A DNA stretch of 64,000 nucleotides from positions 18,482 through 82,481 of the forward strand of contig NZ_JAOQJW010000018.1 in NCBI RefSeq assembly GCF_025567265.1, read 5' to 3'. Of the stretch, positions 55,136 through 64,000 are shown one piece after another. How positions within the stretch are numbered: position 1 is the first letter of the stretch; every line of letters starts with the position of its first letter. This DNA comes from Dorea_A amylophila. GTDB taxonomy: Bacteria > Bacillota > Clostridia > Lachnospirales > Lachnospiraceae. The position numbers and the translations under genes are program-made. The notes below the pieces were generated by a model. The model made no database searches, was not told where the DNA came from, and saw only the letters and a program-made list of their open reading frames with translations.

Positions 55136-55204
55136 GATCATACCTCCATAAAATATTATTAAATCGCATATTTATATAGGAAAACTATAAAATACACTAT
55201 TGTC

Positions 55205-55233
55205 AGATTAGCATATATTGATAAATACGTCAA
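55205..55233 (-). promoter_or_regulatory. cspA: Promoter of cspA
   Basis: On the minus strand TTGACG (55233-55228) and TAATCT (55210-55205) are 17 bases apart. The leader is about 60 bases, shorter than in E. coli cspA. Confidence 0.7.
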
Positions 55234-55280
55234 TGGATATATGAAATGTTTTTGTGTTTTTGTACAAAAAATCAATCTAC

Positions 55281-55309
55281 TTGACGAATGAACGTCAAAC
55301 GTGTAAAGT
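55281..55309 (+). promoter_or_regulatory. Promoter of ptsI
   Basis: TTGACG (55281-55286) and TAAAGT (55304-55309) are 17 bases apart. The -35 is the left arm of a palindrome, TTGACGAATGAACGTCAA, that could be an operator. Confidence 0.6.
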
Positions 55310-55352
55310 AATATTGTTCAAACTAACAAAGGATTAAAAGGTTGGAAAAACT

Positions 55353-56978
55353 ATGATTACATTGACAGGAAAAAAGATATCGGAAGGAATTGCGATCGGA
55401 AGACTTTCCTTTTATAAGCGTGATACAAAAGAAATCCGCAGGATCTATGTCAAAGATGTAGAAAAAGAAGTGATGCGTTTTCAAAAAGCCAGACAGAAGG
55501 CATTGCAGGAATTACGCGATCTGTATGATCTGGCAGCGAAGGATGTCGGAGAAGCGAATGCGGCAATCTTTGAGATGCAGCAGATGATCCTGGAAGACCA
55601 GGAGATCATCCGTCAGATTACAAGTATTATTGTTGAGCATAAGCTGAATGCAGAATATGCGGTAAAAAATGCGGTTGAAAATATTTTGGCAAGCGCTTCA
55701 AAGAGTAATAAAAATTATGTGCAGGGGCATGAGGCAGATGTAAAGGATGTATCGACAAGAGTACTCCGGATTCTTGCAAGGACATGGAAAGATAAGATGC
55801 TGACGGATGAGCCGTTTATTCTTGCTGCGGGAGAACTTTATCCAAGTGAGACTGTAAAGTTTGATAAGAGCAAAATTCTTGGATTTGTGACCAGATATGG
55901 AACTATCAATTCCCATACGGCTGTGCTTGCAAGAACCAAAGGAATACCATCGGTGATCGGACTGGGAGAATCCCTGAAAAAAGAATACGAAGGCAAGACG
56001 ATCATCATCGACGGTTTTGAGGGAAAAGTATATATTGAGCCGGATTATACGACGATTTCCAAGATGAAGCAGAAGCAGGATGAGAATCATACCCAGGTAC
56101 AGAATCTGGAACGTCTGAAGGGAAAAGAGAATATTACACAGAGTGGACAGAAGATTGACGTCTGTGCAAATATCGGAACCAGGGAAGATATAGAAAATGT
56201 ACTGAGAAGTGATGCCGGAGGAATCGGATTATTCCGCAGCGAATTCCTGTATATCGAAAATGGGACAAAGCTGCCGACAGAAGAACAGCAGTTCCAGGTA
56301 TACCGTCTGGCAGCAGAGGCAATGGGCACCAAAAAGGTCGTAATCCGTACCGCAGATCTGGGAGGCGAAAAGCAGGCAGAATGTCTAGAGCTCGGAGAAG
56401 ATAGAAATCCGGAGATCGGTTATAGGGGAATCCGTGTATCGCTGGATAAAGATGAGATATTTAAGACACAGCTCCGTGCAATTTTACGTGCATCCGCATA
56501 TGGAAATATGTCGGTCATGTTTCCGATGATCACGGATGTGGAAGAAGTAAAACAGGCGAAACTGATTCTGGAAAAGATAAAGAATGAACTGAAAGACGAG
56601 AAGATTCCGTTCAATGAAGAGATTAAGATCGGTGTTATGATCGAGACGCCTGCAGCGGTTATGATCAGTGGAGAGCTGGCAAGAGAAGCAGATTTCTTCA
56701 GTATCGGAACGAATGACCTGACACAGCTGACACTCGGAATGGACAGAACAAACAGCAGACTGGAGCGCTTTTATAATACACATCATCCGGCGCTTCTTAA
56801 GATGATCCGTATTATTGCCAATAATATCCACTTGGAAGGAAAGAAAATCGCATTATGCGGTGATCTGGCGGCTGATCTTAGTCTGACTGAGAAGTTTATC
56901 CAGATGGGGATCGATGAGTTGTCTGTAGCACCGAGCCAGGTACTTGCTTTGAGAAAAAAAATAAGGGAAATACAGTAA
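55353..56978 (+). CDS. ptsI: PTS enzyme I (phosphoenolpyruvate-protein phosphotransferase)
   Basis: First enzyme of the sugar phosphotransferase system; passes phosphate from PEP to HPr. 541 residues. Phospho-His188 in NSHTAVLARTKGIPSVIG, PEP-binding RTADLGGEKQ, SIGTNDLTQ and catalytic Cys502 in ALCGDLAAD. The usual ptsH partner is not next to it. Confidence 0.95.
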   Translation: MITLTGKKISEGIAIGRLSFYKRDTKEIRRIYVKDVEKEVMRFQKARQKALQELRDLYDLAAKDVGEANAAIFEMQQMILEDQEIIRQITSIIVEHKLNAEYAVKNAVENILASASKSNKNYVQGHEADVKDVSTRVLRILARTWKDKMLTDEPFILAAGELYPSETVKFDKSKILGFVTRYGTINSHTAVLARTKGIPSVIGLGESLKKEYEGKTIIIDGFEGKVYIEPDYTTISKMKQKQDENHTQVQNLERLKGKENITQSGQKIDVCANIGTREDIENVLRSDAGGIGLFRSEFLYIENGTKLPTEEQQFQVYRLAAEAMGTKKVVIRTADLGGEKQAECLELGEDRNPEIGYRGIRVSLDKDEIFKTQLRAILRASAYGNMSVMFPMITDVEEVKQAKLILEKIKNELKDEKIPFNEEIKIGVMIETPAAVMISGELAREADFFSIGTNDLTQLTLGMDRTNSRLERFYNTHHPALLKMIRIIANNIHLEGKKIALCGDLAADLSLTEKFIQMGIDELSVAPSQVLALRKKIREIQ

Positions 56979-57027
56979 GTTATAGTTAATATCTTGTTGT
57001 TGAGAGTATAAGGAGGAAAAGAGTAAC

Positions 57028-58410
57028 ATGTTGGAAAAATTATTTAAGCTCCGTGAGAACGGGACGGATGTCAGGACCGAGGTTATGGCAGGTATCACCA
57101 CGTTCATGACCATGGCGTACATCCTTGCGGTCAATCCGAGTATCCTGTCTGCGACAGGGATGGATTCCGGTGCGATCTTTACATCCACAGCACTGGCGGC
57201 AATGATCGGTACGTTTCTGATGGCATTCTTTGCCAATTATCCGTTTGCACTGGCGCCGGGAATGGGATTGAATGCGTACTTTGCATATACCGTTGTTCTC
57301 GGAATGGGGTATAAGTGGGAAGTTGCACTGACAGCCGTCTTTGTAGAAGGTATCGTATTTATTGTACTTTCGCTTACAGATATCCGTGAGGCAATCTTCA
57401 ATGCAATCCCGAAAAATCTGAAGTCTGCAGTCAGTGTCGGCATCGGATTGTTCATCGCATTTATCGGACTTCAGAATGCAAATATCGTAGTGGGAGGTTC
57501 TACGCTTTTGGAGTTATTCTCAATTGATGGGTACAACAGTGCAAAAGGTGTGGAAGCATCCATGAATAACGTGGGAATCACGGTTCTTCTTGCATTGATC
57601 GGTGTGGGAATTACAGGAATTCTGGTAATTAAGAATGTAAAGGGAAATATTTTATGGGGAATCCTGCTCACATGGATTTTAGGAATTATCTGCCAGATGG
57701 CAGGTATCTATGTGCCGGATCCGGAGATTGGATTCTACAGTCTGCTTCCGGACTTTAGCAGTGGATTTTCAATCCCTAGTATCATGCCGGTATTTGGTAA
57801 ACTTGATTTTAGCGGAGTATTTTCTCTGAATTTCATCGTCGTTATCTTTGCATTTTTATTTGTTGATATGTTTGATACGATCGGAACATTGATTGGTGTA
57901 TCTACCAAGGCAGGTATGTTAGATGAAGAAGGACATCTTCCGAATATCAAAGGGGCACTGATGGCTGATGCGGTTGCAACAACCGTCGGAGCAGTTCTTG
58001 GAACAACAACGACTACCACGTTCGTGGAAAGTGCATCAGGCGTATCTGAAGGAGGAAGAACCGGGCTGACTTCCGCAACAACAGCCATTTTATTCGGGTT
58101 GTCGTTGTTCCTGTCACCAATCTTCCTTGCAATTCCATCGTTTGCAACAGCACCGGCATTGATCGTAGTGGGATTCTATATGTTGACAAATGTGGCGCAC
58201 GTTGATTTTGATGATTTTTCAGAAGCACTGCCATGCTACATCTGTATCCTGGCTATGCCATTTTTCTACAGCATCTCAGAAGGTATCTCTATGGGAGTGA
58301 TTTCTTACGTGATCCTGAATCTGATGACTGGAAAGGCAAAAGAAAAGAAGATCAGCGCATTAATGTATGTACTTGCGGTATTATTCATATTGAAATATAT
58401 CTTTCTGTAA
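57028..58410 (+). CDS. NCS2 family purine permease (AzgA/PbuG type)
   Basis: 460 residues, about 13 membrane segments. Opens RTEVMAGITTFMTMAYILAVNP, then FALAPGMGLNAYFAY and GTTTTTTFVESASGVSEGGRTG, the marks of the guanine/hypoxanthine/adenine branch. Only about 50 bases separate it from ptsI and no purine riboswitch is seen. AAGGAGG precedes the ATG. Confidence 0.93.
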   Translation: MLEKLFKLRENGTDVRTEVMAGITTFMTMAYILAVNPSILSATGMDSGAIFTSTALAAMIGTFLMAFFANYPFALAPGMGLNAYFAYTVVLGMGYKWEVALTAVFVEGIVFIVLSLTDIREAIFNAIPKNLKSAVSVGIGLFIAFIGLQNANIVVGGSTLLELFSIDGYNSAKGVEASMNNVGITVLLALIGVGITGILVIKNVKGNILWGILLTWILGIICQMAGIYVPDPEIGFYSLLPDFSSGFSIPSIMPVFGKLDFSGVFSLNFIVVIFAFLFVDMFDTIGTLIGVSTKAGMLDEEGHLPNIKGALMADAVATTVGAVLGTTTTTTFVESASGVSEGGRTGLTSATTAILFGLSLFLSPIFLAIPSFATAPALIVVGFYMLTNVAHVDFDDFSEALPCYICILAMPFFYSISEGISMGVISYVILNLMTGKAKEKKISALMYVLAVLFILKYIFL

Positions 58411-58433
58411 AATATAATAGAAAGTGGAGAACG

Positions 58434-58462
58434 AAAAGAGATCGGTGTTTCCGGTCTCTTTT
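58434..58462 (+). terminator. Rho-independent terminator after the purine permease
   Basis: AAAAGAGATCGG pairs with CCGGTCTCTTTT with one G-U pair around TGTTT. Confidence 0.8.
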
Positions 58463-58508
58463 ATGACTTATAAAAGTATCCGAAAGATACATGAAGGAGA
58501 ACAAACGT

Positions 58509-60350
58509 ATGAATTTACTTACGATGGAACATATTACAAAGGCTTATACAGACCGTGTTCTTCTGAATGATGTTGCATTCAGTATCAATGAAAATGAGAA
58601 GATCGGTGTGATCGGAATCAATGGGATGGGAAAGTCTACGCTGTTAAAAGTGACTGCAGGAATCGAACCATATGATGAAGGGAAGATCAGTATGGGAAAG
58701 CAGGTGAAGATCTGCTATCTTCCGCAGACACCGGAATTTGAAGAAGGAACGACAGTTCTTCGCGCAGCAATTGCAGATAATGTAAATGAACTGAACCAGT
58801 GGACGATCGAGGCAGATGCCAGATCTATGCTGAATCAGCTGGGGTTCTATGATTATGATGAAAAAGTAGAGCATATGTCCGGCGGACAGAAGAAGAGGAT
58901 TGCACTGGTCAATGCATTGCTGACACCGGCTGACATACTGATCTTAGATGAGCCGACGAACCACCTGGACAATGCAATGTCAGAGTGGCTGGAGGAATAT
59001 CTGATCGGCTTTAGAGGGGCAATACTGATGGTTACGCATGACCGTTACTTCCTGGATCGTGTGGCAACAAGAATCGTGGAAGTGGATCAGGGAAAGCTAT
59101 ACAGTTATCCGGGAAATTATTCCGAATTTGTTAAATTGAAAGCAGAGCGTCAGGATATGGCACTGGCTACGGAACGGAAGAGGAAGAGCCTTCTCCGCAC
59201 CGAACTTGAATGGCTGGGAAGAGGTGCAAGAGCCAGAAGCACGAAGCAGAAAGCACATATTGACCGGATCAAAGCGATGCAGGAGATCAAGGATATTCAG
59301 GAAGAAAAGAGAGTGGTACTGGATTCCATAGCATCCCGTATGGGAAATAAGACGATCGAGCTGGAGAATGTCAGCAAATCTTATGATAACAGAAAGCTGA
59401 TCAGTGATTACAGCTATATATTCCTGAAAAATGACCGCATTGGAATTATCGGTCCGAACGGCTGTGGCAAGACAACACTTCTTAAGATCATCAATGGGAT
59501 CGTGAGGCCAGACAGTGGAACAATAGAAATCGGGCAGACCATCCGGATTGGATATTTTTCGCAGGAGAACGAATATATGGATGCGTCCATGAAAGTGATC
59601 GACTATGTGAAAGAAGTGGGGGAATATGTCACTACATCTGACGGAAAGATCACGGCATCACAGATGCTGGAGCGTTTTTTATTTGACGGAGCCATGCAGT
59701 GGTCGAAAATCGAGAAGCTTTCTGGAGGAGAAAAGCGGAGATTGTATCTGATGCGTGTGCTGATGAGTGCGCCGAATGTGCTGATCCTGGATGAGCCGAC
59801 GAATGATCTGGATATCCAGACACTGACTATTCTGGAGGATTATCTGGATCACTTTGATGGAATTATCATAACAGTATCTCATGACCGGTATTTCCTTGAT
59901 CGTATCGTGAACCGTATTTTTTCTTTTGAAGGAGACGGGAAGGTACGCCAGTTTGAGGGAGGATATTCTGATTATCTGATTCGAAAAGAACTGGAAGGTC
60001 TGGATACGGAGATGTCATTGAAAGGACATGCCGCAGCAACAGAAGAACAATCAACGAAAGGGGAAAGTTCTTCCAAAGATACATGGAAGCAGAGAAAACC
60101 GAAACTTAAGTTCACGTATAAAGAGCAGCGGGAGTTTGAGACCATCGACGATGATATTGCAAAGCTTGAAGAAAAGCTCGAGACGCTGGATGCACAGATT
60201 GCAGCTAATGCGACTAATTCAGTGAAATTACGGGAACTCATGGAGAAAAAAGAAGAGACAGGGAATGCGCTGGATGAAAAGATGGAGCGCTGGGTATATC
60301 TGAATGATCTGAATGAAAAGATTCAGAATGCAGATATAATAAAAGAATAG
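58509..60350 (+). CDS. ABC-F family ATPase (Uup-like)
   Basis: 613 residues, two ATPase domains without membrane parts: GINGMGKST and GPNGCGKTT Walker A, LDEPTNHLD and LDEPTNDLD Walker B, joined by the P-site linker (about 230-290, with RTELEWLGRGARARSTK). A C-terminal coiled coil (about 540-613) as in Uup. ABC-F proteins act on the ribosome. ATG 58509 is chosen since GAAGGAGAA lies just before it. The class (housekeeping or antibiotic resistance) is not certain; the Uup tail favours housekeeping. Confidence 0.93.
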   Translation: MNLLTMEHITKAYTDRVLLNDVAFSINENEKIGVIGINGMGKSTLLKVTAGIEPYDEGKISMGKQVKICYLPQTPEFEEGTTVLRAAIADNVNELNQWTIEADARSMLNQLGFYDYDEKVEHMSGGQKKRIALVNALLTPADILILDEPTNHLDNAMSEWLEEYLIGFRGAILMVTHDRYFLDRVATRIVEVDQGKLYSYPGNYSEFVKLKAERQDMALATERKRKSLLRTELEWLGRGARARSTKQKAHIDRIKAMQEIKDIQEEKRVVLDSIASRMGNKTIELENVSKSYDNRKLISDYSYIFLKNDRIGIIGPNGCGKTTLLKIINGIVRPDSGTIEIGQTIRIGYFSQENEYMDASMKVIDYVKEVGEYVTTSDGKITASQMLERFLFDGAMQWSKIEKLSGGEKRRLYLMRVLMSAPNVLILDEPTNDLDIQTLTILEDYLDHFDGIIITVSHDRYFLDRIVNRIFSFEGDGKVRQFEGGYSDYLIRKELEGLDTEMSLKGHAAATEEQSTKGESSSKDTWKQRKPKLKFTYKEQREFETIDDDIAKLEEKLETLDAQIAANATNSVKLRELMEKKEETGNALDEKMERWVYLNDLNEKIQNADIIKE

Positions 60351-60366
60351 ACAAGGAGGATATGAT

Positions 60367-61080
60367 ATGAGTTGGACAAGAGACAGACTGAAAACAAATG
60401 GCAGGATTGCATTTAAAAAGAATTACTGGTCATGCGTCGCTGTAGCCGTGATCATGGGAATTATCACAGGATTAAGTGGTGTGAATGGAGGAAGAGCCGG
60501 AGGCAGTGCTTCGCAGAACAGTTTGTATGGAACAGATGGATTTGGATATCCGTTTGCCGGATTGGTGATTACAATGACAGCAATTATAGTGACTCTCATA
60601 ATTCTAGCACTGGAGATATTTATGGGAAGTCTTCTAGAAGTAGGCGGAAAAAGGTTCTTTGTTCTCAATAAGACAGAGAATCCAACAGTCGGAACCATAT
60701 TTGATGCATTCCGTTCCGGACATTATGTGAATGTTGTGCTGGTGATGTTCCTGAAAAATCTGTTTACATCTTTGTGGACGCTGCTTTTCGTTATTCCGGG
60801 AATTGTAAAACATTATGAATATCTGATGATCCCTTACATTCTTGCAGAGAATCCGGGAATGGACAGAAAAGAAGCATTTCAGATCAGTAAGCGTATGATG
60901 GACGGGCAGAAGATGGAGACATTTATTCTGGATCTGTCATTTATCGGATGGATATTACTGTCTGCAATTACCTGTGGAATCGTTGGGATATTCTATGTAA
61001 ATCCGTACAGGGAGGCGACATTTGCAGAATTATATGCATTTAATAAGGCAAAAGCGTATGAAGAAGGATATATCAGATAA
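60367..61080 (+). CDS. DUF975 family membrane protein
   Basis: 237 residues, five or six membrane helices; N terminus WTRDRLKTNGRIAFKKNYW and middle LLFVIPGIVKHYEYLMIPYILAENPGM are the DUF975 marks. Function unknown. AAGGAGG upstream, 16 bases after the ABC-F gene. Confidence 0.88.
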   Translation: MSWTRDRLKTNGRIAFKKNYWSCVAVAVIMGIITGLSGVNGGRAGGSASQNSLYGTDGFGYPFAGLVITMTAIIVTLIILALEIFMGSLLEVGGKRFFVLNKTENPTVGTIFDAFRSGHYVNVVLVMFLKNLFTSLWTLLFVIPGIVKHYEYLMIPYILAENPGMDRKEAFQISKRMMDGQKMETFILDLSFIGWILLSAITCGIVGIFYVNPYREATFAELYAFNKAKAYEEGYIR

Positions 61081-61119
61081 GGAAAATCAGAAAGAAAAGT
61101 TACAGGTAAAGGAAGTAGT

Positions 61120-62082
61120 ATGGCGATTAATAAATCCATGAGAAGAGTATTGAAAGCTCTGTCTTTTGACGGCATTGAAGTAGAAGCCTCGAGGCATCTG
61201 GCAAATTTAAAGGCAATCGATCCAATGAAAATCTTTTATAAGACGATTGATTATAAGATTTATAACGGTGATCATCAGATTCCGGTGAGGATATTCCTTC
61301 CGGGAGAGAAGATGGAAGATGATCTCCCGGCATTGTTGTTCTTTCACGGAGGCGGATGGGTAACGGAAAGTATTGACAATTATGAGAGAATCTGTGCCCG
61401 TCTGGCATCGGCAACAAATCATATTGTTGTATCGGTAGAGTACAGGCTGGCACCGGAATATCCATTTCCGACAGGTTTCTATGACTGTTATATGGCGGCA
61501 AAGGCTATGTTTACGAACCGGTTCATTTTGAATACAGATCCGGACAAGATCACTTTGATCGGGGACAGCGCAGGCGGGAATCTGGCAGCAGCTGTTTCAC
61601 TGATGGCAAGAGATCAGGGAGAATTTCTGCCAAAGAGACAGATTCTGATCTATCCGGCAGTGAATAATGATTACAGTGAGAATTCCCCGTATCTGTCAGT
61701 CAGACGCTATGGAACAGAGTATCTTCTGACAGCTGGAAAGATGAGGGATTATATTAATTTTTATGCTTCGGCAGAAGAAGATAAGAGGAGTAAATATCTT
61801 GCACCTCTGATGGAAACGGATTACAGTAACCAGCCGGATACATTGATCTTAACAGCAGAATGTGATCCGCTCAGAGATGAAGGGGAAGAGTATGGAAGGC
61901 GTCTGAAAGTAGCCGGAAATCAGGTGGAGATTCACCGGATTCAGGATGCACTTCACGGATTTTTTGCACTTGGGGTAAAATATTACCATGTGCAGGAGAG
62001 CTTCGCGATTATTAACCGCTTTCTTGACAGCTATGGACAGAAAGAAAGCGAAAAGAATGTCAATCCGGCGGATGGTGAATAG
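61120..62082 (+). CDS. Alpha/beta hydrolase, HSL-type esterase
   Basis: 320 residues. Oxyanion HGGG from His76 (FFHGGGW), nucleophile Ser150 in GDSAGGN, acid Asp249 (ECDPLRDEG) and His279 (ALHGF). No signal peptide. It lies 27 bases before a condensation-like acyltransferase, so it may process the same ester or lipid. Confidence 0.92.
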   Translation: MAINKSMRRVLKALSFDGIEVEASRHLANLKAIDPMKIFYKTIDYKIYNGDHQIPVRIFLPGEKMEDDLPALLFFHGGGWVTESIDNYERICARLASATNHIVVSVEYRLAPEYPFPTGFYDCYMAAKAMFTNRFILNTDPDKITLIGDSAGGNLAAAVSLMARDQGEFLPKRQILIYPAVNNDYSENSPYLSVRRYGTEYLLTAGKMRDYINFYASAEEDKRSKYLAPLMETDYSNQPDTLILTAECDPLRDEGEEYGRRLKVAGNQVEIHRIQDALHGFFALGVKYYHVQESFAIINRFLDSYGQKESEKNVNPADGE

Positions 62083-62109
62083 CAGCGGGAGAGAGAAGGG
62101 GGAAAAGCA

Positions 62110-63924
62110 GTGTTTGAACAAAAACGCGCTTACTGGAGAAGTTTGGATAATGCAGCAAAGTTATTTTCTGCTGCCAGCAGTCCGAAAGATACCAGAGTAT
62201 TCCGGTTCTATTGTGAACTGAAGGAAGAAGTGGAAGAAAATGTCCTGCAGGAGGCACTGGATCAGACAATTGAAAAATATCCGGTATTCCTGTCGGTCAT
62301 GAGAAAAGGCTTGTTCTGGCACTATCTGGAGAAAAGCGAATTAAGACCGATAGTAAGAAAAGAATATAAAGAACCATGCAGCAGTCTGTATGTACGGGAT
62401 AAAAAGACGCTTCTATTCGAAGTGACCTATTATAAAAAACGGATTAATTTTGAAGTATTTCATGCACTGACTGATGGAACCGGCGCGACGGAATTCTTGC
62501 GGGAACTGGTGAAGAATTATCTGCATCTGGTTCATAAGGATGAACTTGAACCGGTTGAATTATCAGATCAGTATCTGACGGTAAAGGATCAGGAGGATGA
62601 CAGCTTCAGCCGTTATTACGATCCGGATTTTCCAAGAAAGAAAAAGAAGAAGATCAAGGCATTTCAGATTAAAAAGAACGGAAAGGGATACGAAGAACTG
62701 CAAGTCAATGAGGCGACTGTGTCGGTAAAAGAACTTTTGGGCATCAGCAGGGAAAAGGGAGTATCCATGTCGGTGCTTTTAACGACGGCGTTCATATGTG
62801 CAATTCATGAGGAAATGAGCCGGATACAGGAAAAAAAGCCGGTCATACTGATGGTTCCGGTGAATTTAAGAAAGATATTTCCATCCGATTCGATGCTGAA
62901 TTTTTTTGGTTATATAGAACCGGGATATCAGTTTGGAGAAGAAAAAGATTCGTTTGAAGATGTACTGGAAGCAGTTAAGATATATTTTCGGGAGAATCTG
63001 TCTAAGGAACATATGGCAGGTCGGATGAATGAATTGATTGCAATAGAAAAGCATAAAATTTTAAAGTGGGCACCTCTGGAACTTAAGAACCGGTGTATCC
63101 GTGCAGGAGCTAAGATGGCAGAGCAGGAAGTGACGGCTGTGCTTTCTAATATGAGTGTAGTAAAGATGCCGGAAGATTATGCGGACTATATTGAAAAATT
63201 CGGAGTGTATACCAGTACGAACCGGACAGAATTATGTATCTGTTCTTTTAAGGATACACTTTCACTCAGTTTTACATCAAGATATGACAGTACGAATATC
63301 CAGCGGAATTTTTACCGGATACTGACAGAACTCGGCGTACAGGTTACGGTTACAGAAGCGGATTTTCCGGAGGATGCAAAAGCAAATTACGAAGGGAAGA
63401 AAGTGTTGCAGATATTTACATTCTGCTGTATTGCAGCAATTGTGCTCAGTATGATGACCGATATCATCATATCCCCTGGGGTACACTGGTCGGTATATGT
63501 AGCGTCCGGCTGTGCAACGATGTGGTTTACGATGGCAGTTGGGTATGTGAAGCGCTTTAACCTGTTGAAGAATGCGGCGTGGCAGCTTTTGATCATGTCC
63601 GGCATCTGCGTGTTATGGGATCTGGGAACCGGATGGAGGGGATGGTCGGTAAATATCGGAATCCCGAATATCTGCCTATTGATCCAGATTGTAATGCTGA
63701 TTATATCCCGAATACGGTCATTATCACCAAGAGAGTATATGATATATTATGTAATGGCGTCGGTATATTCGATGATACTGCCGTTCGTACTGCTCATGAC
63801 AGGGGTGATCCGCTACAGAACTCCGTCTGTCATCTGTATCGGCTGTAGTTTTCTGCTGATGATTGGACTTATCATGTTCAAAAGAAAAGAATTTAAAGAA
63901 GAAATGCATAAAAAGCTAACTTGA
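62110..63924 (+). CDS. Condensation-like acyltransferase fused to a membrane domain (DUF6320-like)
   Basis: 604 residues. N-terminal 420 residues resemble the chloramphenicol acetyltransferase/condensation fold with the catalytic HxxxDG as His118-Asp122 (HALTDGTG), as in alcohol acetyltransferases. The last 175 residues form about five membrane helices (IFTFCCIAAIVLSMM onward) and match the DUF6320 type. GTG start with AGAAGGGGG upstream. It is paired with the esterase before it. Acylation of a lipid, sugar or alcohol at the membrane is likely, but the substrates are unknown. Confidence 0.8.
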   Translation: MFEQKRAYWRSLDNAAKLFSAASSPKDTRVFRFYCELKEEVEENVLQEALDQTIEKYPVFLSVMRKGLFWHYLEKSELRPIVRKEYKEPCSSLYVRDKKTLLFEVTYYKKRINFEVFHALTDGTGATEFLRELVKNYLHLVHKDELEPVELSDQYLTVKDQEDDSFSRYYDPDFPRKKKKKIKAFQIKKNGKGYEELQVNEATVSVKELLGISREKGVSMSVLLTTAFICAIHEEMSRIQEKKPVILMVPVNLRKIFPSDSMLNFFGYIEPGYQFGEEKDSFEDVLEAVKIYFRENLSKEHMAGRMNELIAIEKHKILKWAPLELKNRCIRAGAKMAEQEVTAVLSNMSVVKMPEDYADYIEKFGVYTSTNRTELCICSFKDTLSLSFTSRYDSTNIQRNFYRILTELGVQVTVTEADFPEDAKANYEGKKVLQIFTFCCIAAIVLSMMTDIIISPGVHWSVYVASGCATMWFTMAVGYVKRFNLLKNAAWQLLIMSGICVLWDLGTGWRGWSVNIGIPNICLLIQIVMLIISRIRSLSPREYMIYYVMASVYSMILPFVLLMTGVIRYRTPSVICIGCSFLLMIGLIMFKRKEFKEEMHKKLT

Positions 63925-64000
63925 AAAAGTAAATTCCAGTGCAGAAGTAAATTCCACACTCATTTAAAAGTTCTTGATTTTCTAAGAGTTTTATAAGCTC

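Noticed and set aside
57000..57027. Purine riboswitch before the NCS2 permease
   Set aside because: Only about 50 bases separate it from ptsI, with no three-stem fold or conserved loops.

Overview
The window looks like chromosomal DNA of a low-to-moderate GC Clostridia, most likely a Lachnospiraceae gut bacterium (Dorea/Mediterraneibacter/Coprococcus-like). The clues are gene content and order rather than a marker gene: PolC-type polymerase after ispG, DUF1385-prmC-prfA, a MurT/GatD pair, iorAB-paaK-ACT, DUF4364 and an NCS2 purine permease, together with AGGAGG ribosome binding sites and TTGACA-17-TATAAT promoters. The DNA is almost entirely protein coding. I found no rRNA, tRNA, CRISPR array, prophage or transposase gene.

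Layout. 1-0.8 kb: 3' part of an EAL cyclic-di-GMP phosphodiesterase. 1-5.6 kb: MarR regulator with palindromic operators and a heterodimeric ABC exporter. 6-9.2 kb: argG (minus strand, with a likely ArgR box) divergent from an FAD-dependent oxidoreductase. 9.3-11 kb: PadR regulator and an FtsW/RodA-like membrane protein. 11.04-11.67 kb: first copy of a structured repeat, interrupted by an assembly gap. 11.7-16.7 kb: arginine operon argC-GNAT-argJ-argB-argD behind a promoter with an ArgR box. 16.7-27.2 kb: YdcZ-type permease, comEA, a response regulator/histidine kinase/GerMN lipoprotein module, comEC, holA, lepA, hemW. 27.26-27.87 kb: complete second copy of the repeat. 27.9-30.5 kb (minus): malic enzyme, radical SAM protein, DUF4364. 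30.8-39.2 kb: rho, rpmE (with a structured leader), DUF1385, prmC, prfA, a DUF2156 protein, two aminotransferases, a small exporter. 39.5-43.5 kb: PfkB sugar kinase, murT-gatD, two small unknown proteins. 43.6-49.8 kb: ispG, polC, mnmM. 49.9-54.8 kb: iorA-iorB-paaK-ACT-SseB. 55-58.4 kb: cspA (minus), enzyme I of the PTS, purine permease. 58.5-63.9 kb: ABC-F ATPase, DUF975 membrane protein, HSL-type esterase, and a condensation-like acyltransferase fused to a membrane domain.

How the genes work together. The two arginine loci (argG and argCJBD) both carry sequences close to the ArgR/AhrC operator and so probably form one regulon. comEA and comEC encode parts of a DNA uptake machine but are separated by a sensor kinase/regulator/GerMN lipoprotein set resembling actinobacterial MtrA-MtrB-LpqB. 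The iorAB-paaK-ACT cluster probably converts aryl or branched 2-oxo acids to acyl-CoA and free acid using ferredoxin. MurT-GatD amidates lipid II.

The most unusual item is the 608-bp repeat (27258-27865 and 11041-11674). It has 11-bp terminal inverted repeats and is built almost wholly of long imperfect hairpins. The two copies differ by paired, compensating base changes in one stem, so the folded form appears to be under selection. It encodes no convincing protein, and both copies lie within about 10 bp of the end of a plus-strand gene.
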